Source of the DNA: Cryptomeria japonica
Taxonomy: Eukaryota > Streptophyta > Pinopsida > Cupressales > Cupressaceae
Direction of reading: 5' to 3'
DNA: 64,000 nucleotides
Assembly: GCF_030272615.1 (NCBI RefSeq)
Contig: NC_081407.1
Coordinates: forward strand, 100,051,897-100,115,896
Under the pieces are notes generated by a model. That model saw nothing but the letters and a program-made list of their open reading frames with translations, did no database searches and had not been told where the DNA came from. Position 1 is the first letter of the stretch. Every line of letters begins with the position of its first letter. This document shows positions 1 through 10,622 of this stretch, in pieces. Both the position numbers and the translations under genes were made by a program.

Positions 1-720
1 ACTACATTCAAAATACAATGAATTTACATTTAGTGTGGCAAAATAATCCGCCAAAATACATTACAGATCATTACAACAAATTTCTAGACAATTTCCATTG
101 TTGAATGATCACCACACATCGATTTGATAAGCAACAAACCCTTGTCACATTCTACTAAGCACTTTGCTGTTTCCCAAGAAATCCGATCCCTGTATGCGCT
201 CAAACACCATCTTATCATTACACACGGATTCTGACATGCCATCACTAAGTTATGATCATGATAAAATCCACCGCCAAACCTTAAATCATTACCGGTTAAA
301 GATCTGTTGCCGGTATACATTCTTCTTCACAGAGTTCACAACACTCAATCGTAACTCACTCAATATACCGAATCTGTTGATGCGGTTTGGAACATAGGTG
401 CATGTTCCTGTCTACAACACTCCTATAAAACCGCAACATCTAACTCTTCACCAATCGTCCGTACCAGTTACTTGATCCTTGCTCTGTTCCTTTTTACCTT
501 GGTGTCAACTGGTTCCACTACCGATTAGGCTACACCGGTAGTTTTAGATGACTTAGATGACTAAGCAAACATGGTTGCCATCAATGACAACACAAATAAA
601 GTCATCAAACAACTTACAACTATATCATCATCATCTAGCCAACAATTTCCATCAACTTTACCGGTCATCTTCATCTCATCAACATCTCCATATGCCAACA
701 ATCTCCCCATCATTATCTTC
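1..720 (-). repeat. Ty1/copia LTR remnant with polypurine tract, cut by the left window edge
   Basis: This stretch resembles the copia LTR at 59283-63450. Shared landmarks are a 'cagatcattacaacaaatt' block near 65, a 'tctactaagca' plus 'ttcccaagaaa' block near 150-180, an 'aatcattaccggtt' block near 283, and a junction 'tatgccaacaatctcccc' near 691-708. Read on the minus strand, the junction is a purine tract (GGGGAGATTG) followed by an LTR start TGTTGGCA at about 700. The TG-to-interior boundary therefore lies near 700 and the distal LTR end is outside the window. The copia interior to the right is unrecognisable beyond about 750 and is interrupted by element 1. No coding region is seen here. 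Confidence 0.55.
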
Positions 721-803
721 ATCAGTTATGCCAACATATTGTTCATATGAAATACTTAAAAATAAAATAAAAAATCAGGGGGGGATATTTCATACTATAA
801 ATA

Positions 804-1088
804 TGTTGTCGGGTAATTACGTATGTGTTAATTTGTGTGTTAAAGGTCGGCGGTTAACTGACGGTTGCCGGTAGTTGGCACTGGGTAACCGTGCCGACAC
901 CTATATAGTCGTACTTGTTTCCAGTTTGAGGGGGGATAGTACAGGCTTGATGTTATTTGATGTATTGGCACATGTTCACAATAAGAATGCAGTATTGAGT
1001 TCATCTATTTGTCTGCATCTGTGTATATTGTCATATTTTGGTTATCTGCAATGCACTAAAGACACACTCACACCCGTAGGGGAAAACA
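804..1088 (+). repeat. 5' LTR of element 1
   Basis: The LTR is 285 bp, starts TGTTGTCGGG and ends GGGGAAAACA. It is repeated at 10335-10617 with the same ends. 'acctatatagtc' near 900 is a possible TATA box. The primer binding site follows two bases later. Confidence 0.93.
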
Positions 1089-1090
1089 TC

Positions 1091-1102
1091 TGGCGCCGTT
1101 GC
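1091..1102 (+). other. Primer binding site of element 1, tRNA-Asp type
   Basis: TGGCGCCGTTGC begins 2 nt after the LTR. It is complementary to the 3' end of plant tRNA-Asp (GCAACGGCGCCA), a primer commonly used by Athila-like elements. Confidence 0.85.
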
Positions 1103-1149
1103 TGAAATTATTTTGGAGCACGGGAATATACTACATGGCACGTGGATAA

Positions 1150-1521
1150 ATGGGACAACCATTGTCCGAAGGGAGGAGCAGTAACCTTGACGAAGAGCCT
1201 AAAGAATTGTTCGAGGGAGAACTAGCACTTACGAAAGATTTCTCTTGCATCCTCCAGGCGGCGATCGAAACACATGTACGAAGAGAAGCCACCACCGAGG
1301 ATGTTCCAGAGGATGCTGTGTGGAATGCGCTTGGTATAAGCCCGACGGTAAATCGTTTGATGAGCAACTTGCCCAACCTTCTGGCACAGGCATTTTTGGC
1401 TCTTCAAAACCACAAGGAAGACATCTATCGGGAGAACCGACGACAACAAATCCTAGGGGAGTTTTATGAGTGCCAAGAAGAGGAGCATGATGAAACCGAG
1501 CGAGGGGTAAATAGTCCCTGA
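1150..1521 (+). CDS. Leader ORF of element 1, unknown function
   Basis: This 123-codon ORF lies between the primer site and gag. It is acidic (many E and D residues, especially the C-terminal EEEHDE stretch) and probably helical. It has no motif I recognise and no membrane segment. Some plant gypsy elements (Ogre type) carry an ORF before gag, and this could be a remnant of one or a separated N-terminal part of gag. The gag-like start at 1670 is in a different frame and about 150 bp further on. The corresponding part of element 2 is interrupted by unit B, so conservation cannot be judged here. Confidence 0.4.
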   Translation: MGQPLSEGRSSNLDEEPKELFEGELALTKDFSCILQAAIETHVRREATTEDVPEDAVWNALGISPTVNRLMSNLPNLLAQAFLALQNHKEDIYRENRRQQILGEFYECQEEEHDETERGVNSP

Positions 1522-1669
1522 ATTGTGTACGGGCGAAGGAGAATAAACAAGAACACCCCCATTGTAATGAGTATGTCAGTGACATACATTATATACGAGG
1601 GATGAATTAATAAAAGTGTTCTTTTTAATATGATGTCTTATTCTATTTCATAAGGAGAATTTTTAATTA

Positions 1670-3499
1670 ATGCCCAATCTGCTAAATAAGGACAAAAACA
1701 AAAAGGAATACGTAGGGGACTCTGAAGCCGCCCAACGAGCATTAATTCTTGAACAACAAGCAAAACGAAGAAGAAGATTCAAGAGGATTGTTGAGGAAGG
1801 AAGCGACGGAAATGGCAGTAATGGCTCTAGCGAGGGCCAAGATGCGGTGCTAATCGAAACCACCAGGAAACGGTTGGGGGATTTGTCCCTCATGTTGGAG
1901 GAGATCGGTGACGGGAGTGCGGTCGATCCGTACACACCATTTAGGGGAAACGAGACGAGAAGGGAGAAGGGGACCGAAACTGAGAATAGAGAGGTCGGGG
2001 ATACCAGTGTGGCCGAAGGTGTCAGAGGGACACAGGGGCACGGTACGAGAAGCAATCTGTTTGGCTTGGCGGCATCCAATCCTAAAAGTCAGAGTCATGT
2101 AGTAGGAACCAACGCACCAGTTTCTGGAGGACCAACCTCTGGAGGGTCGGGTTCGGGAGGCACAGGCATCGCACAACGAAGAAGTGTGATGGCAAACAAA
2201 CAGAAATTGCCAAAGTTCGCAGGGGACGGAAAGGAAGACCATTTGGTCCATGTGAGACCATCTGGTCCACCAATGGGGTGGTGGACCAGGCTGAGTGGGT
2301 GCTGCAATTTCCGGCCACACTGAGGGGAGTAGCCATTGATTGGTACTCCGACATAGATAAACAAAAGGTGACTACATGGGATAACTTACAAAAAGAATTT
2401 CAACCAAAGTTTCGGCCACTACGAGACGATAATGAAATTGTGGCCAAAATCTACAGTACAAAACAAGGCAAAAAGGAGACGGTCCGTGCGTATGGCTGGA
2501 GGCTGGAAGAGTTGTTGGGGAAGATGGATAGCCAGCCAACAAACGGACTGAAGAAGAGATGGTTTGTGGAAGGATTGAGGGCTTCCCTTCGAAAAAAAAT
2601 GAAGATTGTACCACCCACATCATACAACGATGCGTACAACAGGGCGATGGACCTGGAGAGTGAACAAAAACATCTAAAAAGGACAAATCCTTGTCCGATG
2701 AAGACGACTCCTCAGAAGAAAGTAGCAGCGACGGGTAATCCAGCAAGAAGGTCCAGGCGCTCTAGAAAGACATGGAGCGAATGATGACAGAGTTTAAAAC
2801 AATGAAGGGGAGCACGAGCAAAACCGAGGAAGGTGATTTATGGTGTATTGAATGCAGAACTGACGGGCACACGAAAGGTTCTTGCTCGAAGAAGGCCTGC
2901 TGTGACATTTGCCAAATAATGGGACATTCGACGAAGGAATGCCCTTATAATATGAAGACGAGGAATCAACAGATCCTCTTTACACAAGAGCAGCCGTCAG
3001 CGTCCACAGTAGCGGGCATGTCCAGCCCACCAATAACAATGCATCATCTGGCGGGTACCAAAACAACTGGTGGGGAGGAAAAAGCAATAACAATAACAAC
3101 CGGAGTCGGATCCAGTACGACGCAAAAGGGTGACCAATGATCCAGTGTAGGGCCTGCAACCAGTGGGGGCACTTCGCCAGAGACTGCACGATGGAAGAAA
3201 CCCCGCAATAGTTGTGTAAGTGGTGTGGACCAAGAGATCATGACGATGGAAACTGCCCAAAATCTGGGGTCAACCTACTAAACATCGAGGGAACGGGGAC
3301 AGAGGAGCCGGTGTTGTCTCTCACAAGGTCGAAGACGAAGAAAGCCACCTACCCTGACCCACGTACGAAGAAACAACGAACACTGAAGGCGAAAGCCCAA
3401 GTGGAGAAAGAGATGATGGCACAACAAAGGGACACCTACGAGGTGCTAAGTACCTCCTGCTCAGAGGTAGAGGAAAATATTCTGAAGCAAATGTTGTAG
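1670..3499 (+). pseudogene. gag: gag of element 1 (capsid plus four zinc knuckles), frameshifted
   Basis: The start MPNLLNK matches the gag start of element 2 (MPNILNK), which fixes the ATG at 1670. The order is a basic N-terminal helix (RRRRFKR), a Gly/Ser-rich linker near 2110-2170, the retrotransposon gag core in a second frame (2278-2784, with 'DWYSD' and 'ETVRAYGWRLEELL'), and then nucleocapsid. The nucleocapsid has four cysteine/histidine knuckles: CIECRTDGHTKGSC, CDICQIMGHSTKEC, CRACNQWGHFARDC and CKWCGPRDHDDGNC. One knuckle is usual in plant gypsy elements. The reading frame shifts near 2280, 2780 and 3140 and there is a TAG near 3209. The intact order of the same blocks in element 2 supports the assignment. 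Confidence 0.8.
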
Positions 3500-4662
3500 A
3501 TAGAAGTACCCGTAAAAGTCAAGGACCTTCTGGAAACAATGCCTCAACTACGCACGACACTCTTGCGTTCAGTACAAATAACCTCGCAGAGTCGGATAAC
3601 CCAGGGTACGGATGCCTCATGGGGGTCGGCAACAGACCCCTTGATCCTGACATTGAACAATGGTCGGCATCGAGCAGTCGTGGAAATGGGCGTACTCGCG
3701 ACCATCCTAATGGACACCATTGTAGATGGTGGGTCTGGGGTAAATGTCCTTCCTGAAGAAACCTGGAAGAAGCTTGGCAAATCGACACTATGGCTACCAA
3801 CTTTTAACTTTCTTGGCGTGGACCAACATGGGATAAAACCCCCTGGGAACGCTTATGGCACAACAAGTGACGATCGAAACACAACCATTTGTCCTGGATT
3901 TTGTGGTGATCCCACTTAAGAAGAAGGGCTACGACACCAACTTAGGGAGAGGGTGTTTGGTCAAAGCAAAGGTGAATCACAATTGGAAGAAGAACACCCT
4001 CTCCATGGAGAAAGATGGATGGAAGTACTTCATTGACCTCATGAACCAGGCCGTCACCGAGGAGCTCACATTAGACTCTGATTCAGAAGACTCGAACAAA
4101 TGGGAGTGGGATTCCTACGAAGGTAGAGACAACATGGAACCAAATAACGAAGGAGTGTTTGAACTGGATGGTTGCTCAAAGGATGACATATGCTCATTGA
4201 ATGGACTCTTCCATTGGCAGATGGAGGATTATGAGTTGTTCCAGTGTAACATGCTCCAGATAGAGGAGCTAGAGGAGAACAGGTTCCCGCTAGTGTATGG
4301 AGAGTACACGGAAGGGGATGCACTCGTAAATGAAGCACTGACACATGAGTTCAACATGGCAAAACCCATTCGGTATGAGGAGCCTTCCGTAAAAGCCACG
4401 AACCTCGGTGAAGAAGCTGTGCCTAAGAATAATCTGGTAGGTGATGATTGGAACCCTGTATTAAAAGCTGCCGCATTTAAAATTTTCATGGAATATAAGG
4501 ACGTGTTTGCATGGAGCTATAAAGACTTGAAGGGCATACCACCAGAACTGTGTACACTAGATTCCTTTGGTATCGGGAGCCGTACATGTACGGAAAAGGC
4601 CGTACAGGATGAACAAGAATTATGCGGCAAGGGTAAATGACGAGATTAAGCGTATGCTTTAA
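3500..4662 (+). pseudogene. pol: Aspartic protease and linker region of element 1 pol
   Basis: The frame 3539-3919 contains IVDGGSGVNVLPEETW, the plant gypsy-type protease active-site segment (here D-G-G rather than D-S/T-G). The following frame (3855-4640) continues through 'LDFVVIPLKKKGYD', which matches 'FVVIPLKKKGYDAILGRGWL' of element 2, then a long acidic linker (DSDSEDSNKWEWD). It ends in 'KIFMEYKDVFAWSYKDLKGIPPELC', which is the start of the RT domain. The frame shifts near 3880-3920. A TAA at about 4660, just before VGIIF, is best explained by a former CAA codon. Confidence 0.75.
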
Positions 4663-5401
4663 GTGGGGATCATTTTTAAGGTGCAAACCAACGAGTGGGT
4701 ATCCTTGATAGTGATATCCCTGAAGAAAGAGGCTAATCAGATCAGAATCTGTGTCGACTTCAGGTGCCTCAATGCAGTCACTATCGAGGACCCGTTCCCT
4801 ATACCATTCACCGACATCATTCTGGAGGAAGTGGTCGGGCACGAAATATACTCGTTTATGGACCAATTTTCTGGTTATAATCAGATATCCATCGCAGAGG
4901 AGGATAAGTTGAAGACAACCTTCGTGGTGGAAGATGGCGTCTATGCATATAACAGAATGCCCTTTGGCCTATGCAATGCGCTAGCAACCTTTCAAAGAAT
5001 AATCCTCCACATATTTGACAAAATGTCGGTGGGCAACTTCAAGGCTTTCTTAGACAACTGGTCAATTTACAACACATAGGATGCACATTTAGCGGCTCTC
5101 GGGGAATGTATGGAAAGATGCCAGGAGGGCGCGACTGGCACTAAATCCCAAAAAGTGCAGATTCATGGTCCCCCAAGGGAAGTTACTGGGACACATCGTA
5201 TGCATGGCTGGACTGAAAACCGACCCGGACAAGGTTCGGGTGATCGTGGAAATGGAGGCACCAGCAGACGTCACTGGAGTGAAGTCCTTTCTCGAACACA
5301 TCGGGTACTATAGGAGATTCATCAAGAACTTCTCTCGAGTGTCGTACCCACTGGACAAACTGACAAGGAGAGGAGAACCGTACGCATGGGGAACGGTGTA
5401 G
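4663..5401 (+). pseudogene. pol: Reverse transcriptase of element 1, catalytic motif damaged
   Basis: RT blocks are clear: 'RICVDFRCLNAVT', 'FMDQFSGYNQISI', 'YAYNRMPFGLCNALATFQR', and then 'LGHIVCMAGLKTDPDKVRVI' and 'FLEHIGYYRRFIKNFS' from the thumb and connection. The YXDD box reads FLDN, so the second catalytic aspartate is missing (G to A change). In-frame TAG codons occur at 5077-5079 and 5399-5401; both are one C-to-T step from CAG. There is also a frameshift near 5080-5160. The domain matches gypsy RT with good certainty but cannot be active. Confidence 0.85.
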
Positions 5402-5434
5402 GAAGAAGCATTTCAAGAACTGAAGACACGGCTA

Positions 5435-6415
5435 GTGGGTGTGCCAATTCTTACGTACCTGAACTGGGACAAGGAGTTCCATGTCCACGTGGACGCGTCC
5501 AACTTTGCAATCGGAGCCACACTGGCACAAGTTGGGGACCACAGACTGGACCACTCGGTTTACTTTGCGAGTCGGTTGCTGTCAAAGGCCGAAAAGAACT
5601 ACAACACCACGGAAAGAGAAGCCCTGGGGATGGTGTATTTGGTCCAGAAATTCCGGCACTATCTTTTGGGAATGCCATTTACATTTTATGTGGACCACCT
5701 GGCATTGATGTACTTGGTCAACAAGCCGATCATCCAAGGACGAATCAACCGATGGTTACTCCTCCTGCAAGAGTTTACATTCAATATCATTGTCCAACCT
5801 GGGAAAAGCCATGTGATCGCTGATCAATTGTCAAGGAATAGGTCTGGGGAGCCGGCCAAGGGAGTCAACGAAGACTTTCCGGATGCTCATCTATTTCGAA
5901 TTGTTGTCTTGCCTGCTTGGTACACCAGCGTGGGGGAGTACCTTCCAACACCACAGTTTCCTCAGGAGATGCCGCCAGGAGAAAGAAGGAAGCTGGTGCT
6001 TCGCAGCAAGATGTTTCAATTAATCAACGGCCTCTTGTATACAATGGGATCTGAGCAAGTCCTACGGCGTTGTGTTGTAGAAGAAGAGGTTCAGGGTGTC
6101 TTGAGGGAAGCACACAAAGGGCCGGCAGGTGGACATATGGGGTCAGACACTCCTGCTAGGAAAGTGTTGTTGGCAGGACTTTGGTGGCCGACACTTTATA
6201 ACAATACCCGAGAATGGGTGATTAGTTGTGATACATGCGAATGGGCTGGAAGGCCACTTAAGAGGGATTTCATGTTGCTCAACCCATCGCACGCGCAGGA
6301 GCTATTCAAACGATGGGGGCTAGATTTCATTGGACCCCTGAAGCCAAGTAGAGTGCGCCGATGCAGATACATCGTGGCGGTGACAAAGTACTTAACAAAG
6401 TGGGTCGAGGCATGA
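5435..6415 (+). pseudogene. pol: RNase H and integrase N-terminal half of element 1
   Basis: This is the longest open stretch of the element (326 codons). RNase H signatures are DASNFAIGA, TEREALGMVY, YVDHLALMYL and 'VIADQLSRN', which carry the acidic catalytic set. The integrase follows. Its zinc-binding HHCC finger is 'HKGPAGGH...CDTC' (about residues 215-260) and the first catalytic aspartate is in 'LDFIGPLKP'. The frame ends at a TGA (6413-6415) that replaces the usual Trp of 'KWVEAW'. RNase H before integrase confirms the gypsy order. Confidence 0.85.
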
Positions 6416-7237
6416 GCTCTCCCAGACAACTCAACAATCAGCATGACAAAGTTTATCTATGAACAGATCATCACCCGATATGGAATTCGTATCCAGCTGA
6501 CGAGCGATCGAGGGGGCCACTTCGTAAACCACATCATCTGACTCCTAACCACAGAGTTCAAAATTTTCCACTCCCTGTCAAGCCCCTATTACCCTTGAGC
6601 GAACGGGCAAGTTGAGGCAACCAATAAAATAATAGTGTCTGTCATTTATAAGTCGTGTGGGGTCGAAAAAGATGATTGGGAGGAACGACTACCATCAGTA
6701 CTCTGGGCCTACCGGCCAACGTATAAAGTGATCACCGGCTAGACCCCTTTTCAGTTGATGTACGGACAAGAAGTCGTGGTGCCGGTGGAGTTCATGGTGC
6801 CGAGTCTTCGGATTGCCATTGAGAATCGACTGGGTGACATGGAAAGCCTAAGGGAGAGGCTGTACGCCTTGAACAAGTTGGACGAATGGTGAATGATGGC
6901 ACAATGGGCCACAGAGGCGGCCCAGCAAAGACGGAAGGTTTGGCACGACAAGCATCTTAGGCGAATGAGATTTACTTCGGGGCAATTAGTGTTGAAATTT
7001 AATGGGCGGAACGAAATCAAACCCGAAAAATTTAAAGTACGATGGCTAGGTCCCTTCAAGGTGCGCGAGGTCAATACCAACAGAGCAATTAAATTGTGGA
7101 CGCTCGACGGGAAGGAGGTGCCAGACGACGTAAACGGGTCGAAACTAAAATTTGTATCACGAGAGGCACTCGAAGGATCCCGCTGGGTGAGCGAGTTAAA
7201 ATTAAAACAAAAAAACAATTTTTTATTTTATTTTTAA
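6416..7237 (+). pseudogene. pol: Integrase core and C-terminal domain of element 1
   Basis: The stretch continues the integrase with 'TSDRGGHFVNH' (second catalytic Asp) and 'ANGQVEATNK' (catalytic Glu), so the D-D-E set is present. It is broken by TGA near 6540 and 6598, TAG at 6740-6742 and TGA near 6891. The last 114 codons (6893-7237) hold the basic C-terminal domain with 'PFKVREVN' and 'KFVSREALEGS'. No chromodomain follows. The block 'LMYGQEVVVPVEFMVPSLRIAIENRL' matches the piece retained in element 2. Confidence 0.75.
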
Positions 7238-7530
7238 AAAAGCACGGTCATACGGTCGTACGGAAAAGAACAGTAACCGTACGAAAAGGGTCGTACGGAT
7301 AAAAATAATAATAAAAAATAATTAAGAAAACAAAGAAAGAAAAAGAAAGCACGACCGTACGAAAAAGGCCATACACAAAAGAGACTGTACAATCGGAGCA
7401 GGAAATCTATATTGCCAAAACATAAACAGTACGACCAACAAGACAGGTTCGTACGGTGTGTGGGGATAGTGCAACCAAGAAGAGACAGGTCCGTACGGTG
7501 GGGAGTTAGAAAAGATCGGACCGTACTAGA
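7238..7530 (+). repeat. Array of self-complementary CGTACG-type motifs
   Basis: Between integrase and the extra ORF there are about ten short motifs such as GTCGTACGG, CCGTACGA, TCGTACGGAT and TCCGTACGG, set in A-rich or AG-rich spacer. CCGTACGG is self-complementary. The same position in element 2 (about 23850-24060) holds a comparable array although the spacer sequence is different, which suggests the motifs are maintained. No ORF of substance is present. Confidence 0.6.
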
Positions 7531-7571
7531 GGCACGTGCAAGAAGATTAAAGAGCAATAAAACCAGATTAA

Positions 7572-9144
7572 GTGATTAATCTCGGTTCAATGGACACAAA
7601 CAAGAATAAGGTGGATTGGAGAAAATTGTTGCAACCGTTAGAAGGAAGGTTACAGGCAGGGAGAAGAATTGCTGAATCAAGTAAGGACACAGGCAAGAGA
7701 GTTTTGCCATCAGGTGTGCGTGTTGCAGGTAGCCTGGGGATGAGAAGCACTCAGAAAGGCAAGAAACATCGTCCAAAGACCCAGTCGATAAAGGAGAAGG
7801 AAGAGGTAACAGTGGACAACATCATGTTTGAGAGTCTTAATGGACTAGATTGCAGGAATTGGTGGCCGAAGACATCTCATGACGACCCAATGAAGAAACA
7901 TCTCCGCCAGGCATAGGTACATTGGGCTATACAAATGCCAGTTTTTTGTATAAAAGATTTTGAGGTAGTTTTGCGTGCCATGATTGGCACCTATGATAGA
8001 CATCGCCGCCAGTCTGTATTTGAATACCAGCATCAGCGGATAATTGTTTCCTTCATGGCAAGCGATTTCACAAGGGTTTTTTGGGATACCTGGAGTGAAG
8101 GGAAAAAAAATTGATACTTCACAGAAAATCACTCTAGACGTTCGTGCCACCTTGCTACAGTTGATGTTGTGGGATAACCTCACACAAGCAAAAAAGGATA
8201 GCCTCAAAAGTGCTAGTAAGGGAAGGGGGGTCAAGAAATCATTTTTGGCGAAGGGAGTATGGAGATGCTTGTTGTCCGTGGTGAAGAGTCGCTTTACAGG
8301 AGCCAGTCGTGCGTCTGATATAGCTATTGCACAAATTGTCTTAATGAATGGGCTGCGCAATGGAGTGGTGTACGATTGGGCATCATTGCTGGCGGATAGG
8401 ATGGAGGAATTCATGACCCTCCAGTATAAGAAATTCTACATGCCACATCACGCCATCAGGCTATTTCTTGATGCAGTTCGCACGCAGATTTCCCCAGGCT
8501 CCCAGCCATTGGAGCCACAGGGTCGTGTTGCACCTGACCAGCTGCCTATATTTTAGTGGTCGCATTTGGATGTCTTGACACACGACGCTGAAGCACGTTT
8601 GGGCAAGAAACGAAAGAAGCCCGCTGTGTCAGAAACGGAGTTGGAGATGGAGGAGTCTGACGCAGATGAGGAGAATGCTGATAGTGGCGAGGAGGAATCC
8701 ACCGACACCTCCCAAGTGAGCGGAGAGAGTTTCCGGTTGGCAGGTAGAGGGGGTGACTAGTTGCCGGATGAGGAGGTAATGGAATCCACTGGCGTTGAAG
8801 GATCCTCACCAGTAAGCACTGCTCCAGCATTGAGTCCGACTATGGTCGAGTTTGCATCAGCACGCCTACTAGTGACTTGCCAATTGGCGGTGCCATGTTC
8901 ATTGGGGACAGTCAGTACAGTCACCACCGTGCCAGTACCTGGTTTTGGGCAATCTCGGGTGACGATCGCTATGACACCACCGAGGGCCGAGACCACACCA
9001 GGGACCGATTCTATTACCATTGCAGTCCTTGTGGTGGACTCTATAGAGCAGTCGGGTATGTTGGAGGGGGCGGGGGCCTCCATTCAACAGGATGTGCCGA
9101 GTCATATAGAGGAGGAAATGGTGGAGACACACATTCCAGGATGA
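7572..9144 (+). pseudogene. Extra 3' ORF of element 1, N-terminal and acidic part
   Basis: An ORF starts at 7572 (MINLGSMDTNK) and reads to a TAG at 7914-7916. The reading then continues to about 8100, where an A-run causes a one-base shift into the frame 8044-9144, which is interrupted by TAGs at 8554-8556 and 8758-8760. The predicted protein has a basic N terminus (KKHRPKTQ), a helical domain with 'VVYDWASLLADRMEEFM' near 8365-8415, an acidic tract (EMEESDADEENADSGEEES), and a Thr/Pro-rich low-complexity region. I do not recognise a named family. Its helical motif resembles one in the unit B protein (28577-31765). Such additional ORFs downstream of integrase are known in Athila/Tat-type plant elements; their role is uncertain. 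Confidence 0.6.
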
Positions 9145-10251
9145 TCTCAGTGCTTGGTTGAGTTGCTATCAGCTCAAACCCGTGGCACCTGTAGGCGAGG
9201 CTGCTCTATCTCCATGCAGGGAGATGTGTTCTCTGGATGTTAGTGATCTCGAGGGAGAGAGTTCTCCAAGTAGTAGGGAGCTTTAGAGGGCTGATTCGCC
9301 CCCCACGGATGTAGTGATGAGTCTTCACAGAGAGGAGGGGGTGACAGTTGAAGTACAAAAGGATTTGGGAGAGTTTGAGCGATTCATTGCCGATATGACT
9401 CTAGGAGCTCAGCGGCTTGTGACCTCTGCGAGACTCCAGAGGATGCCACGGTGGTAGATCAGATGGAGAGATTGTTGACTTTTGTCAGCATTGGATGCAA
9501 AGAAGAGTTTGTGAGGTGTTTTGAGCCTGACGGGTGGCCTGAGATGGAGAACCTTGTGATGCTGGAGGCTTGGCGCCTCACTGAGGGAGTTGGAGAGACC
9601 CAGATGCAGTCCTTATTGAGACAAGTGGAGCAGGCCTTCTGAGAAGGCTACTATGAGCTCAGGAGGACACAACATATGGCATCCACTGTTGAGGCCTTGT
9701 GCGTAGCAGCAATGACGGCTCGGGAGGAGATGGCTGCTAGCTTTCAGGAGGTTGAGGTTACATTGGCACATGCTCAAGCAGCGACGGACGTTTTGGTAGC
9801 AGATAAGTCTGCCTTGGTTACGCAGTTGGAGGAGGAAAGGGCAACCGGGGCGAGGATGGAGACACAGTTGGAGGAGGAAAGGGCAACCGGGGCGAGGATG
9901 GAGACACAGTTGGAGGAGGAAAGGGCAACCGGGGCGAGGATGGAGACACAGTTGGAGGAGGAAAGGGCAACCAGGGCGAGGATGGAGACGTAGTTGGAGG
10001 AGGAGAGAGCATCCAGAGCTCTGTTAGAGACTCGATTGGCTAGTGCATTGGAGACCATCGACACGAAGGAGAAGGAGGTGTTGGAGGCAGCCTATATGGT
10101 TAAGACTGCAATGGAGAGGCAGATGATGGTAGAACGAGATCTGAAGAGGAGTGAGCAAGTGTACGAGTTGCGTGGGCGATTGGCTTCCACCACTACACCA
10201 GCACCCGCACCTTCTTCATTAGGGATGCCCTCTGTACCTCCTCCGTCTTGA
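9145..10251 (+). pseudogene. Extra 3' ORF of element 1, coiled-coil C-terminal part
   Basis: The ORF pieces 9451-9642, 9676-9993 and 9994-10251 form a predicted long coiled coil. It includes 'EEMAASFQEVEVTLAHAQAA', four perfect or near-perfect 14-residue repeats (QLEEERATGARMET) and 'LASALETIDTKEKEVLEAA'. It ends in a Pro/Ser-rich tail about 80 bp before the polypurine tract. The TAG at 9991-9993 replaces the CAG that begins each of the preceding repeats. The pieces follow from the acidic part just upstream, so they are probably one protein of roughly 850-900 residues, now broken. Confidence 0.55.
9823..9993 (+). repeat. 42-bp tandem repeat coding for two heptads
   Basis: Four units begin at 9823, 9865, 9907 and 9949, each starting CAGTTGGAGGAGGAAAGG. 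A fifth, diverged unit begins at 9991. Forty-two bases give 14 residues, exactly two coiled-coil heptads, so the array lengthens the coil without changing its register. Confidence 0.9.
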
Positions 10252-10315
10252 GTTCCTTTTGTTGTATATGTTACATCATTCCCATTTTGGTTGTATGTTG
10301 TCTGAAGACGACCCT

Positions 10316-10334
10316 TCTTTTTTGGGGGGGATGA
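10316..10334 (+). other. Polypurine tract of element 1
   Basis: A T-run followed by GGGGGGGATGA lies directly before the 3' LTR. The same G-run plus ATGATG arrangement precedes the 3' LTR of element 2 on the minus strand. Confidence 0.7.
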
Positions 10335-10617
10335 TGTTGTCGGGTAATTACGTATGTGTTAATTTGTGTGGTAAAGGTCGGTAGTTAACTGACGGTTGCC
10401 GACAGTTGGCATCGGGTAACCGTGCCGACACCTATATAGTCGTCCTTGTTTCCAGTTTGAGGGGGGATAGTACAGGTTTGATGTTATCAGATGTATTGGC
10501 ACATGTTATCAATGAGAATGTAGTATTGAGTTCATCTATTTGTTTGCATTTGTGTATATTGTCATATTCTGGTTATCTGCCATGCACTAAACACACACAC
10601 ACCCATAGGGGAAAACA
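10335..10617 (+). repeat. 3' LTR of element 1
   Basis: The LTR is 283 bp, starts TGTTGTCGGG and ends GGGGAAAACA, and pairs with 804-1088. It is followed by the TSD AAATA. Confidence 0.93.
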
Positions 10618-10622
10618 AAATA

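Larger units (their letters stand above)
799..10622 (+). mobile_element. Element 1: full-length Ty3/gypsy LTR retrotransposon with an extra 3' ORF region
   Basis: The element is bounded by LTRs at 804-1088 and 10335-10617 and by a perfect 5-bp target-site duplication AAATA (799-803 and 10618-10622). The order is LTR, tRNA-Asp primer site, leader ORF, gag, protease, RT, RNase H, integrase, a motif array, an extra ORF region, polypurine tract, LTR. Integrase lies after RNase H, as in gypsy elements. No chromodomain follows integrase, and the primer site plus extra ORF fit the plant Athila/Tat-type non-chromovirus branch (inference). The coding region has many stops and frameshifts, so this copy is not autonomous. 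The two LTRs differ at roughly 20 sites by hand count, so the insertion is fairly old. Confidence 0.93.

Noticed and set aside
1131-2364. Several overlapping antisense ORFs across the element 1 leader and gag
   Set aside because: They are mirror frames of the leader ORF and gag with no motif of their own.
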